Assembly (NCBI GenBank): GCA_017541465.1
Contig: JAFXYZ010000020.1
Span: 1-48,006 of the forward strand
Length of the DNA: 48,006 bases
Source: a bacterium
GTDB lineage: Bacteria; Cyanobacteriota; Vampirovibrionia; Gastranaerophilales; Gastranaerophilaceae
Direction of reading: 5' to 3'
This document shows positions 25,682 through 33,890 of this stretch, one piece after another (position 1 is the stretch's first letter; each line of letters opens with the position of its first letter). Under the pieces are notes generated by a model. That model was not told the origin of the DNA and did not search any database. It saw nothing but the letters and a program-made list of their open reading frames with translations. Position numbers and translations under genes: made by a program.

Positions 25682-26293
25682 TTATTCTTTTTCAATTCTG
25701 TTCTGAATGTCCGCAAAAAGCATAACGAAAATAAATCCGATTAAATATCCCCCGAGAAGGTCTGTAGGGTAATGTACCCCGAGCCACAAACGGGTAAAGC
25801 CCGTAAAGGGTATCATAAGCGCGCAAAGCACTATCAGTGTCCATTTTAAGGCATCATTTTTAATATATCGGTTCAAAAGATAAATACAAATACCCCAGAA
25901 GCACATAGCCATAAGCGAATGCCCCGAAGGAAAGGACGGATTATCAAGAGGAATAACCCTCATTTCCATAGGAGGACGAACGCGCCCTATTATGGTTTTC
26001 AGAATATCAGAGGTCAGATATGCCGTCTGTATGGTAATTAACATAAGCACAACAGAAGCATATTTCCTTTTAATTACAAGAATAAGCGCAACAATCAAAA
26101 TGGGAATCCAGTATTTTGCACCATAGGTCAAATCACTTACTGTGATAGGAATTTGCTTTGAAAAATCTGCCATCGCACTCTGAACATTGGCGATTATCGA
26201 AATATCAAGCCTTGTAACACTCGGAAATCCGACCGCAAGACAGGTTACGATTAAAAACAATACAAAAACTATGAGATATTTTCTTATATCCAT
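25682..26293 (-). CDS. PAP2-family membrane phosphatase
   Basis: A 203-residue integral membrane phosphatase with five or six helices. The three catalytic blocks are clear: KTIIGRVRP (KX6RP, about 99-107), PSGH (about 122-125) and TRLWLGVHYPTD (RX5-type-HX3D, about 167-178; Thr replaces the usual Ser before Arg). Such enzymes remove phosphate from lipid phosphates such as undecaprenyl diphosphate or phosphatidic acid. Its start overlaps the PHP gene by 10 bases, so it is the last gene of the matrixin-ugd-PHP operon. Confidence 0.9.
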   Translation of the reverse strand: MDIRKYLIVFVLFLIVTCLAVGFPSVTRLDISIIANVQSAMADFSKQIPITVSDLTYGAKYWIPILIVALILVIKRKYASVVLMLITIQTAYLTSDILKTIIGRVRPPMEMRVIPLDNPSFPSGHSLMAMCFWGICIYLLNRYIKNDALKWTLIVLCALMIPFTGFTRLWLGVHYPTDLLGGYLIGFIFVMLFADIQNRIEKE

Positions 26294-27339
26294 TTTGCTT
26301 CTCCTTTTTCCGTAAATCTGATGGGGTTGGTAAAAATCCAGCCTTTTGATTTTAAATAAACTTCAACTCTGTATTTCCCGGGATATTTTATCCTGAAAAC
26401 CGCGCGGTTCTTTTTCCTTTCGCAAAGCCAGGGAAGACCATCCTTTATAAGTCTTATATCGGCTTTTTCAGGAAGGCTGACTGTAATTGCGCAGTCATCA
26501 TCGAGCTCGAGAGCTTCCCCGAAGAGGCAGGCATAATCTTTATTATGGGCAGAAAATTCCGCCCCGAAGGTTCCCCTTCTTAAATCAATAATATAGTGCC
26601 TGCCTGTTTTTATGGAGTTTAAAATAAACCTTTTTGCTTCCTCAAAATTTTCACTTAACTTTTCTTTTGAAGGAATTACGTTGACAACGGTTTTAAACAT
26701 AATGTAGTAGGGGTAAACGGGAAATTTAAAAAGAAACTTTTTAAACATTATCTTATGAGCATCAAGTCCGCCTATTGCAAATTTTATATTTTCAGAGGAA
26801 ATATTCATTCTGTCCCAGAGGGCAAGTGTATCTTTTTTAGGCTCATTCTTTAAAAAATTGCCGAAGAGATAATAAAAAGCCTGGGACATAACGTTTTTAT
26901 CGCAATATAAATCGGTCCAGTTTGAAAAATAGTTCCAGATTTCAACCCCGTCAACGAGCCTGAGGTCATCATACTCCCACCTTATCGGTTTATAGGGGTT
27001 TTTCCTGTTCATACTCTCGTGGGGGTGACAGATACAGCTCATTGCACTCTGTTTTTTTATTTCAAAAAGATACTCCTCGGGGTTTTCAGTGTTGTCAATA
27101 TTACTTCTAAGCCCTAAGGCCATACAGTGGTTGGTATCGGAAGATGGTGAAATTTCTTCTCCGACAAGTACATACACACCGTTATATATTCCCTCTTTCA
27201 CCTCCATCTTGTTATGGTCGGTGATAATCAGCCAGTCGAGCCCCGCTCTTTTTGCCGATCTTGAGATTTCATTTATATCACCGCTTCCGTCAGAGCAGGT
27301 GGTATGAATGTGTATTGCGCCTTTCAGGAAATATGTCAT
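26284..27339 (-). CDS. PHP-domain metallophosphoesterase
   Basis: A 351-residue protein with a PHP-type trinuclear metal domain. The ligand motifs are visible: HIHTTCSDG (about 9-17), ITDHN (about 39-43), GEEIS (about 60-64), CHPHE (about 100-104) and GGLDAHK late in the chain. The last ~80 residues form a separate beta-rich domain. Relatives hydrolyse phosphate mono- or diesters; the substrate is unknown. ATG overlaps the ugd stop by four bases (ATGA), a typical coupled arrangement. Confidence 0.88.
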   Translation of the reverse strand: MTYFLKGAIHIHTTCSDGSGDINEISRSAKRAGLDWLIITDHNKMEVKEGIYNGVYVLVGEEISPSSDTNHCMALGLRSNIDNTENPEEYLFEIKKQSAMSCICHPHESMNRKNPYKPIRWEYDDLRLVDGVEIWNYFSNWTDLYCDKNVMSQAFYYLFGNFLKNEPKKDTLALWDRMNISSENIKFAIGGLDAHKIMFKKFLFKFPVYPYYIMFKTVVNVIPSKEKLSENFEEAKRFILNSIKTGRHYIIDLRRGTFGAEFSAHNKDYACLFGEALELDDDCAITVSLPEKADIRLIKDGLPWLCERKKNRAVFRIKYPGKYRVEVYLKSKGWIFTNPIRFTEKGEAKWI

Positions 27340-28661
27340 TTCACATTTACCAGATTCTCGGTATGATAGCCCATTCTGTAATACTTAATTCCGTACTGTT
27401 TAAGGCGGTTTTCATCATACTGGTTTCTTCCGTCAAAGATAACGGCGGTTTTCATGGAATTTTTTATCCGCTCATAGTCGGGACGTCTGAATTCGTTCCA
27501 CTCCGTAAGCAGTAAAAGCGCGTCAACACCTTCAACTGCGCTGTAGGAGGAGGGCATATATTCAATTCTGTCTTTAAATATCCTCTTTGCACCTTCCATC
27601 GCTTTTGGATCATAAGCCTTAATGATTGCCCCTTTTTCAAGAAGTTTTTCAATAATTTTTATTGAAGGAGCTTCTCTCATATCGTTCGTTTTGGGCTTAA
27701 ACGATAAACCCCATACAGCAAAAACCTTCCCTTTTATATCACCCGAAAAGTGAGAATAAATTTTGTTTAAAAATACGTTTATCTGGGAATGATTGGTTTT
27801 TTGAACGGCTTTTAAGATGTCATTACCGCACCCGTACTCTTCTGCAAGTGCAATAAGTGCGCTGACATCTTTAGGAAAACAGCTTCCGCCGTAGCCGATA
27901 CCCGGGAACATAAACTTGTTGCCTATCCTCGGATCAGTCGTAACACCTATCCTGACTTTTTCAACATCAGCACCGATTTTTTCGCACATATTTGAAATCT
28001 CGTTCATAAACGAAATTTTTGTTGCAAGAAAAGCATTTGCTGTATATTTAGTCATTTCTGCCGATTTAACATCCATAATAACCACTCTGTTGCCGGTTCT
28101 GAAGAAGGTGGAATATATTTCCTGAAGCAACTCTATGGCTCTCGGGGACTCAGCGCCTATTATAACTCTGTCGGGGTAAAGGAAATCGTCAACCGCACTG
28201 CCCTGTTTTAAGAACTCGGGGTTGGAAACAACATCAAAATCAAACTTAGTTTGTGATTTTATTCTCTCAACGATGGTTTCGCCCGTTCCTACGGGAACTG
28301 TTGATTTTACTATGATTAATTTATAGCCGTTGATACTTTTTGCAATTTCATCAGCTACGGAATATACCGCGCTCAAATCACATGAGCCGTCATCACCCTG
28401 GGGAGTGCCGACCGCGATGAAGCAAACCAGAGATTTTTCCACCGCACTTTTTATATCGGTTGAGAAAATAAGCCGTTTTTCGGAGGTATTTATTTTGATT
28501 AATTCCTCGAGCCCGGGCTCATAAATGGGAACAACCGCATTTTTCAGCTGTTCAATTTTCTTTTCGTCACTGTCAACACAGATAACCTCGTTTCCCATAT
28601 CCGCAAGGCAGGTGCCTGCAACTAATCCGACGTATCCTGTGCCTATTACACAAATTTTCAT
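27336..28661 (-). CDS. ugd: UDP-glucose 6-dehydrogenase
   Basis: Oxidises UDP-glucose to UDP-glucuronate with two NAD+, feeding surface-polysaccharide synthesis. The 441-residue enzyme shows the Rossmann start ICVIGTGYVGLV (3-14), the substrate region STVPVGTG, and the catalytic segment GIGYGGSCFPKD (about 253-264, with the thiohemiacetal cysteine). It follows the matrixin gene by 12 bases. No glycosyltransferases are adjacent, so the polymer it serves is not in the window. Confidence 0.96.
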   Translation of the reverse strand: MKICVIGTGYVGLVAGTCLADMGNEVICVDSDEKKIEQLKNAVVPIYEPGLEELIKINTSEKRLIFSTDIKSAVEKSLVCFIAVGTPQGDDGSCDLSAVYSVADEIAKSINGYKLIIVKSTVPVGTGETIVERIKSQTKFDFDVVSNPEFLKQGSAVDDFLYPDRVIIGAESPRAIELLQEIYSTFFRTGNRVVIMDVKSAEMTKYTANAFLATKISFMNEISNMCEKIGADVEKVRIGVTTDPRIGNKFMFPGIGYGGSCFPKDVSALIALAEEYGCGNDILKAVQKTNHSQINVFLNKIYSHFSGDIKGKVFAVWGLSFKPKTNDMREAPSIKIIEKLLEKGAIIKAYDPKAMEGAKRIFKDRIEYMPSSYSAVEGVDALLLLTEWNEFRRPDYERIKNSMKTAVIFDGRNQYDENRLKQYGIKYYRMGYHTENLVNVK

Positions 28662-28673
28662 TTTTCTGTCCGT

Positions 28674-29678
28674 TTATTTTTTCTTTTTGCCGTCTAAATT
28701 CCCCTGAACAGTGATTAATGCGGACTGAATTGCTCTGTCCATAATTGCATCATCGTGTTCAATAATATATTTATCTAAATATTTATAAAGTTCTTTATCG
28801 TGATTTGTATCAAGCGCAATAGAGATATAGCCGTAGAGGAAGGCTTTGTTAGTTTCATCGGTGGCAAGCGCTTTTTTAACATATTTATAAGCCTCTTTGC
28901 CGTTGCCGAGGGAATAATAGCATTTTGCCATACCGAAATATGCATCACCCTGCTCTAAACCTGTTGAGAGAACTTTTTTATAGAGCTCAAGCGCAGGTTC
29001 ATACTGCATATTTGCGAGCATCATATCAGCTCTCTGAAGCTCTGCACTTCTGTTTGAAGAGGTTGTATCTATTGAAGAAGTCTTTGTTTTCGTTGTTACA
29101 TCGGTGTCATAGATGAGTTTTATCGTATTTTTATCCCTTTGGGAAAGTCCGTTCTGACGTGCGGTTTTTGTTGCATACATAATATCTGCGGGGTTAGGGC
29201 TGTGATTTGTTATCCCGAGAGCATGCCCGACCTCATGAAGCACCGCAAAATTCTTTAAGGGGTTTGTCAGAATATCATCATAAAGGAATAAATCGGCGCG
29301 TCTGATTTCGCCATCTTTAAAGGACAGTCTTGTAAACCCTGATTTTTTGCCCAGATACTGATTTTCATAGTGGACATAAATATCTGCGTTTCTTTCTATC
29401 GCAACCTTTTCAAAAATAATATTTCCGCCAAGCACGTTTTCCCAAATCTTAAACTGGCTCCAGACAAACTGCTCTCTGGCATCCTGCGGGATATAAACCA
29501 AAATATAGTTCTTTTTCCAGCTGACTATCTGCTTATATTTTGTATAAACCTCATCAATATAGGTATCGCCATAATTGTTCGGACTACCTACACCGTAAGA
29601 AATCAAAGGCGCAAAGCAGAAGAGTCCGAGCACAACCATAACCATTACTTTCACTAAACCATAATTATATTTTTTCAT
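28674..29678 (-). CDS. Exported matrixin-like zinc protease with TPR tail
   Basis: A 334-residue exported protein. A signal peptide or anchor spans about 8-30. The protease core has HEVGHALGITNH (148-159), the full HEXXHXXGXXH zinc motif of metzincins, with Met-turn DIMYA (about 165-169), as in matrixins. Residues about 208-310 form three to four TPR-like helical repeats. It probably cuts or binds envelope or host-side proteins. First gene of the operon with ugd, PHP and PAP2, preceded by GAGGGATG. Confidence 0.88.
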   Translation of the reverse strand: MKKYNYGLVKVMVMVVLGLFCFAPLISYGVGSPNNYGDTYIDEVYTKYKQIVSWKKNYILVYIPQDAREQFVWSQFKIWENVLGGNIIFEKVAIERNADIYVHYENQYLGKKSGFTRLSFKDGEIRRADLFLYDDILTNPLKNFAVLHEVGHALGITNHSPNPADIMYATKTARQNGLSQRDKNTIKLIYDTDVTTKTKTSSIDTTSSNRSAELQRADMMLANMQYEPALELYKKVLSTGLEQGDAYFGMAKCYYSLGNGKEAYKYVKKALATDETNKAFLYGYISIALDTNHDKELYKYLDKYIIEHDDAIMDRAIQSALITVQGNLDGKKKK

Positions 29679-29924
29679 TACACATCCCTCAAAATAAACC
29701 TTTTAACATGTATTTTACCAAAAGCGAATTAAAAATGGTAATTATTAATAATAACAAATATATATAAAAAGAAATTCGGGGAATTTTCGTTACAAAACTA
29801 CATATTAAGAGAGAAAAAACATAAAGAAAATAAAAAATCTGCCGATTTGAGAAAAAGTAAAGTTAAAATGTTTACTTTTGAGAAAGAATCATTATTAAAA
29901 AGGTAAGTGCAAACGGAGGTAAGT

Positions 29925-30491
29925 ATGGGTTTAATAAATGGTCAAACACTATTTACGGGTGTCGGTTCAAATCTGAGCGCGACATATTCCACATTGTTAT
30001 CGACAATGAGTAAATCAGGGAAAGGACTTACTCTATCCGATTTATCGGGCACACTGACTCCCTCAACACTCACTGCTCTCGGAACTAACAATGTTTTTCT
30101 GAGTTATCTCAAAAATAATTTTTCCGCTCTTGATGTTGACGGAGACGGGGAAATCACCTCAAAGGATATGGATACAACCCTTGATAATATACAGTCTCAG
30201 GGGCTGACTTATAATGAAATTCAGCAATTGTGCTCCAATTCGGGAAATTCCACCCTGTATAACACAGTGCTTGAATACTTTAACCAGATTGACACAAATG
30301 GTGACGGAAAAGTAACAAGCGCAGAGATTACCGCCTTTAACTACAAATGCGACCGCTTCAGAATGGAGCAGAAGTATCACAGTTATAAGGCAACAAGTGC
30401 AAGTCTTTTTTACTCTGACGGAGTTGAAAACGACACCTCCAGTGTACTCGATTCGATGATTCCGGATATGAACGCAAAATCGAATAATTAA
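29925..30491 (+). CDS. EF-hand calcium-binding protein
   Basis: A 188-residue S/T-rich protein with two canonical EF-hand loops, DVDGDGEITSKD (about 69-80) and DTNGDGKVTSAE (about 124-135), spaced 55 residues apart as a pair. No signal peptide. The start is ATG 29925 behind CGGAGG with a 5-base gap; the six codons upstream have no ribosome site. Calcium sensing or buffering is likely; no partner is evident. A terminator follows. Confidence 0.85.
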   Translation: MGLINGQTLFTGVGSNLSATYSTLLSTMSKSGKGLTLSDLSGTLTPSTLTALGTNNVFLSYLKNNFSALDVDGDGEITSKDMDTTLDNIQSQGLTYNEIQQLCSNSGNSTLYNTVLEYFNQIDTNGDGKVTSAEITAFNYKCDRFRMEQKYHSYKATSASLFYSDGVENDTSSVLDSMIPDMNAKSNN

Positions 30492-30536
30492 AATTAATTA
30501 CTACTAATTCTTCATACACACAAGCAAAACAAAACA

Positions 30537-30570
30537 GGGAAGCTGAAATAATCGGCTTTCCTTTTTTTTT
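30537..30570 (+). terminator. Intrinsic terminator
   Basis: Stem GGGAAGC/GCTTTCC with an AT-rich loop and nine or ten T, after the EF-hand gene. Confidence 0.8.
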
Positions 30571-30578
30571 GGAATTTA

Positions 30579-30587
30579 TGATATAAT
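30579..30587 (+). promoter_or_regulatory. Extended -10 promoter of ABC exporter
   Basis: TGA-TATAAT, 22 bases before ATG 30610, directly after the terminator T run. Confidence 0.55.
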
Positions 30588-30609
30588 CGAAGATGAATAA
30601 GGCAGAGTT

Positions 30610-32436
30610 ATGTTTCAGAATTACAAACGATTTTTCAAATTTATAAAATATTTCGGAGCGGGATATAAAATAGAACTTGTAAAGATGCTCATTTTTGCGT
30701 TTTTCACAAGTTTTCTTGAATTTATAAGCATCGTACTGGTTTTCCCGTTCATCATTATGCTTGTAAACCCGGGACAGTTTATCCACAGTATTTTCGGACA
30801 ATATATAGCGGAGCATCTGAAATTTTCCATCAGCTCCGACAGTATGAATAAAGACATTTTAATCATAATTGCCTGCACGTTTATCACTCTTATTATCCTC
30901 AAAAACATTTTCAGCATAACAATTCTCTACTGGCAAAACAGAATTATTCATAAATGGTGCTTATCCGTTAAAAATCAGATAATGAAATTCTTTCTCTATT
31001 CCCCTTATGAACTTGATTTAAAGAAGGCAAAAACTGATTTTATACAAAAAATCACCGATAATATCGACAAAGTCTTTGATTTCTTCGTGTTTAAAGTCAT
31101 TATTCTGACCTCAAACACAATAGTTGTAGCAATAATCTTTGCGCTTCTTGTCTGGCTGATGCCTGTTTATACCGTTATAGCTATTGTATTCTTTACCGTT
31201 GCCTCATCGCTTCAGAATAAATTCTTCAAAAACTGGGGCAGGAAAATTGCGGATAAGAAATATGAACTTGTTGCTGGCGAATATAACTCTGTTATGGAAA
31301 GTATGGGACACGTCAAAGACATCAAAATCAACGGATGCCAGGAATTTTTCTTTTATGTTTACAGAAAAATATCCGAAAAAATCATTCCTCTTGATGAGAA
31401 ATTGAACCTTATTCCGATTATTCCACAACATGTCATTGAATTAATCTTTATTTTTACAATGGTTATCTTCGGTGCGGGGGTATTTTTGCAATACGGAACG
31501 GACTCAACCAGCGTTGCACTAACACTGACTATCGTTGCGATTTCAATTTACAGAATGGCTCCTCAGATTTATAAGAGCCAGGTTTGTATGAACTATATGG
31601 AATTTTATAAGGACAGAGTAGATGATCTGTTTGAGGTGTATGAAGAATACCGGAGACACATAGACGAAATGCAGACACCGACAAAAGAAAAGATGAGCTT
31701 TAATGATTCTGTCATTGTTCGGAATTTGAATTATTCCTATAATACTTCCGCTCAGATACTGAAGGATATAAATTTTGAAATTAAGAAGGGTGAATTTGTC
31801 GGAATTATAGGGCTTTCAGGAGCAGGAAAAAGCACTCTGGTCGATTGTCTTTTAGGCTTACTCGGGTATCAGGGTGAAATTTTGGTTGACGGGGTAAAGC
31901 TGGATAACCAAAATACAAGAAAATTCCAGAATATTATAGGCTATGTAGCACAGGAAATACATACAATCGGAGGTGATGTTGCCGATAACGTCGCCTGGGG
32001 TGTAAAAAGAGAGGAGATAGATGAAGAAAGGGTTATCGAAAGCCTCAAAACCGCCCAGATTTATGAAATTTTAGAAGAAAAAGAGGGAATACATACCCCG
32101 ATAAGAGAGGATGGAACAGGTTTATCGCAGGGACAAAAGCAGAGAATAGGCATCGCAAGAGCACTGTATAGAGAACCTGAGATTATCATTCTTGATGAGG
32201 CAACTTCAAACCTCGATGTCAAAATCGAAAACGAATTAACCCAGATTATGACTGATTTGAAGGGCAAAAAGACAATTATTGCTATTGCTCACAGAATAAG
32301 CACACTTGTAAACTGCGATAAAATCATATATCTGAAAGATGGAAATATAGTTGATATAGGAACATTTGAAGCACTCAGCGAAAAACATCCAGACTTCAAG
32401 GAAATTATTTCTTTATCAAGAGTGAAAATTGATTAA
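30610..32436 (+). CDS. ABC exporter, fused permease and ATPase (MsbA/PglK type)
   Basis: A 608-residue half-transporter. Residues about 20-330 hold six transmembrane helices of the type I exporter fold. The nucleotide-binding domain has Walker A GLSGAGKST (about 400-408), signature LSQGQKQR (about 502-509), Walker B IIILDEAT and an H-loop (IAHRI). It must work as a homodimer, since no second half lies nearby. Lipid, lipid-linked oligosaccharide or peptide are possible cargoes; resemblance to PglK-type flippases is by layout. The ATG has a modest AAGGCAG ribosome site. Confidence 0.92.
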   Translation: MFQNYKRFFKFIKYFGAGYKIELVKMLIFAFFTSFLEFISIVLVFPFIIMLVNPGQFIHSIFGQYIAEHLKFSISSDSMNKDILIIIACTFITLIILKNIFSITILYWQNRIIHKWCLSVKNQIMKFFLYSPYELDLKKAKTDFIQKITDNIDKVFDFFVFKVIILTSNTIVVAIIFALLVWLMPVYTVIAIVFFTVASSLQNKFFKNWGRKIADKKYELVAGEYNSVMESMGHVKDIKINGCQEFFFYVYRKISEKIIPLDEKLNLIPIIPQHVIELIFIFTMVIFGAGVFLQYGTDSTSVALTLTIVAISIYRMAPQIYKSQVCMNYMEFYKDRVDDLFEVYEEYRRHIDEMQTPTKEKMSFNDSVIVRNLNYSYNTSAQILKDINFEIKKGEFVGIIGLSGAGKSTLVDCLLGLLGYQGEILVDGVKLDNQNTRKFQNIIGYVAQEIHTIGGDVADNVAWGVKREEIDEERVIESLKTAQIYEILEEKEGIHTPIREDGTGLSQGQKQRIGIARALYREPEIIILDEATSNLDVKIENELTQIMTDLKGKKTIIAIAHRISTLVNCDKIIYLKDGNIVDIGTFEALSEKHPDFKEIISLSRVKID

Positions 32437-32463
32437 TTATTATCTATGTCAAATGTAAGCCCC

Positions 32464-32485
32464 GTAGGGTAGACTTTAGTCTACC
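32464..32485. repeat. REP-like palindrome upstream of pilin 3 promoter
   Basis: GTAGG foot and stem GGTAGAC/GTCTACC. It takes the position held by the GTTGGGCA family before pilins 1 and 2. Confidence 0.8.
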
Positions 32486-32504
32486 GAAAAATAAATGTTA
32501 TAAA

Positions 32505-32533
32505 TTGTCAAAATCGGGAATATTTGATAATAT
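32505..32533 (+). promoter_or_regulatory. Conserved pilin promoter (pilin 3)
   Basis: -35 TTGTCA (32505-32510), 17-base spacer with CGGGAATATTTGA, extended -10 TGA-TAATAT (32528-32533), then AGAGAGGA before ATG 32565. Confidence 0.75.
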
Positions 32534-32564
32534 ATTAAAATAATAGAGAAGAGAGGATATTTTT

Positions 32565-33321
32565 ATGTTTAATATAAAAAACAAATCAGTTCCTACCCCC
32601 CCCCTACTTCTTTTACAAAAGAAGTAGGCAAGAAAACTTTCGTAGTTTTTCAAGTTCTATCAATAATTTACTAAATCATTGTGATGGTAAAAGTAATGGT
32701 TTCACTCTTGCAGAGGTTTTGATAACTCTTGTCATCATCGGAGTAATTGCAGCAATAACTGTTCCTACTTTAATTAATAAGACTAATAATCAGGAATATG
32801 TATCAAAATTAAAAAAAGCATACTCAACTCTTGCACAGGCAACTAACTTGATTATTGCGGAAGAAGGTCCAGCTACAGAATGGGCAACATCTCGAAGTAA
32901 TGTTTTTAATCTATACCAAAAAAAATTAGTAAATGCTAAAGTTTGCGGAACGAGTTCAGAATGTTTACCACAGGGTGGTTTTTATAAGAAATTAAATGGT
33001 GATATAGATACATATAATGTTAGTTCTGAAGCATACCATAAACTTGTATTATCAGATGGTGTTCAAATTATTTTTAGTGATGCAACAAATTTATGCAATA
33101 TTAATTTTGGTTATACAGAGAATCCTCAATATTGTGCAAAAATTTTTATTGATATAAATGGAGCAAAAAAACCAAATACAATGGGAAGAGATTATTTTGG
33201 TTTTGCTCTAAAAAAGAATTCTTTAGTTCCTATGGGATGTGAACCCAGTGCAAATTGTGAAACATCTGCTGGAAGTATTTGTACCTGCAAAGTTCTTCGC
33301 GAAGGTGCGATAAATTATTAG
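32565..33321 (+). CDS. Type IV pilin-like gene (pilin 3), out of frame by one C
   Basis: ATG 32565 has the family promoter and ribosome site and begins MFNIKNKSVPTPPL. With nine C the frame ends at TAG (32625-32627) after 20 codons. The pilin frame (GFTLAEVLITLVIIG, then a 180-residue head with paired cysteines, DINGAKKPNTMGRD and a C-terminal CTCKVLREG) is open from just upstream of the C tract to TAA 33321, but contains no ATG, GTG or TTG before the TTG inside EVL. One C fewer would join ATG to the pilin with a leader of about 45 residues. So it is either phase-OFF or frameshifted. The head is close to that of pilin 2. Confidence 0.82.
32596..32604 (+). repeat. Homopolymeric C9 tract, out of frame (pilin 3)
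   Basis: Nine C after GTTCCTA. Eight or eleven would connect the ATG to the pilin frame. Confidence 0.85.
32604..32627. repeat. Perfect palindrome in pilin 3 leader
   Basis: 11-bp arms CTACTTCTTTT/AAAAGAAGTAG directly after the C tract. It is a different repeat family from those in pilins 1, 2 and 4, but inserted at the same place. Confidence 0.7.
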
Positions 33322-33331
33322 TATTCATTCT

Positions 33332-33365
33332 CCCGCCCTGGACGGGGCGGGCAGGGGTGGGGTGA
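33332..33365. repeat. Left inverted repeat of the DUF559 unit
   Basis: Hairpin CCCGCCC/GGGCGGG then tail CAGGGGTGGGGTGA. It matches the right copy (33749-33782) in inverted orientation at 31 of 34 bases. Confidence 0.85.
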
Positions 33366-33398
33366 TTTTCTTTAAGAGAAATGCTACAATACATAATT

Positions 33399-33740
33399 AT
33401 GAATAATTTAAAACAAAAAGCACAAAAACTTAGAAAAAACACTACACCTCAAGAACGAAAACTATGGACTATATTAAGGAACAGACAATTTTATGGTCAT
33501 TATTTCAGACGTCAATTTATTATTGAACCGTATATTGTCGATTTTGTATGCAGAGAACAAAAAATTATTATTGAATTAGATGGTTCTCAACACCTTCAAC
33601 CATCAGATATTGAATATGATAAAAAAAGAACTATATATTTAAATTCATTAGGATATACAGTAATAAGATTTAAGAATAATGAAATTGATAATAATATTGA
33701 GGGTGTTTACGATTATTTAAAAACTGTTTTTAGAATTTAA
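33399..33740 (+). CDS. DUF559 endonuclease-like protein between inverted repeats
   Basis: A 113-residue DUF559 protein, related to Vsr and PD-(D/E)XK nucleases. The family start LRKNTTPQERKLW (about 11-23) and the core FRRQFIIEPYIVDFVC...KIIIELDGSQH (about 38-66; D, E-x-D and Q-H of the active site) are intact, ending VIRFKNNEI (about 88-96). ATG 33399 fits the family N-terminus; ATG 33381 would add six residues. A possible TACAAT -10 lies just before it. The gene is tightly bracketed by 34-base inverted repeats (33332-33365, 33749-33782), making a unit of about 450 bases. It is more AT-rich than ppdK next to it. I infer a mobile or repeat-associated nuclease. Confidence 0.85.
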   Translation: MNNLKQKAQKLRKNTTPQERKLWTILRNRQFYGHYFRRQFIIEPYIVDFVCREQKIIIELDGSQHLQPSDIEYDKKRTIYLNSLGYTVIRFKNNEIDNNIEGVYDYLKTVFRI

Positions 33741-33748
33741 AATTTATT

Positions 33749-33782
33749 TCACCCCACCCTAACCCGCCCCGTCCAGGGCGGG
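33749..33782. repeat. Right inverted repeat of the DUF559 unit
   Basis: Tail TCACCCCACCCTAA then hairpin CCCGCCC/GGGCGGG. The layout (tail then C-rich hairpin) is that of the repeats in the pilin leaders and at 36627, 42035 and 46260. Confidence 0.85.
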
Positions 33783-33890
33783 AATATACTTTCTTAATAC
33801 TTTTAAAACTCTGTTGAGTTCAAAACATGTTCATGGTAGTCTTTTGGCATAGGTTACTCAGTAGAGTTAATTAGAAAGTTAGGAGAAATT

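Noticed and set aside
33399-33740. DUF559 gene as a Vsr mismatch-repair endonuclease
   Set aside because: No DNA methyltransferase lies nearby and the N-terminal block is typical of DUF559, not Vsr.
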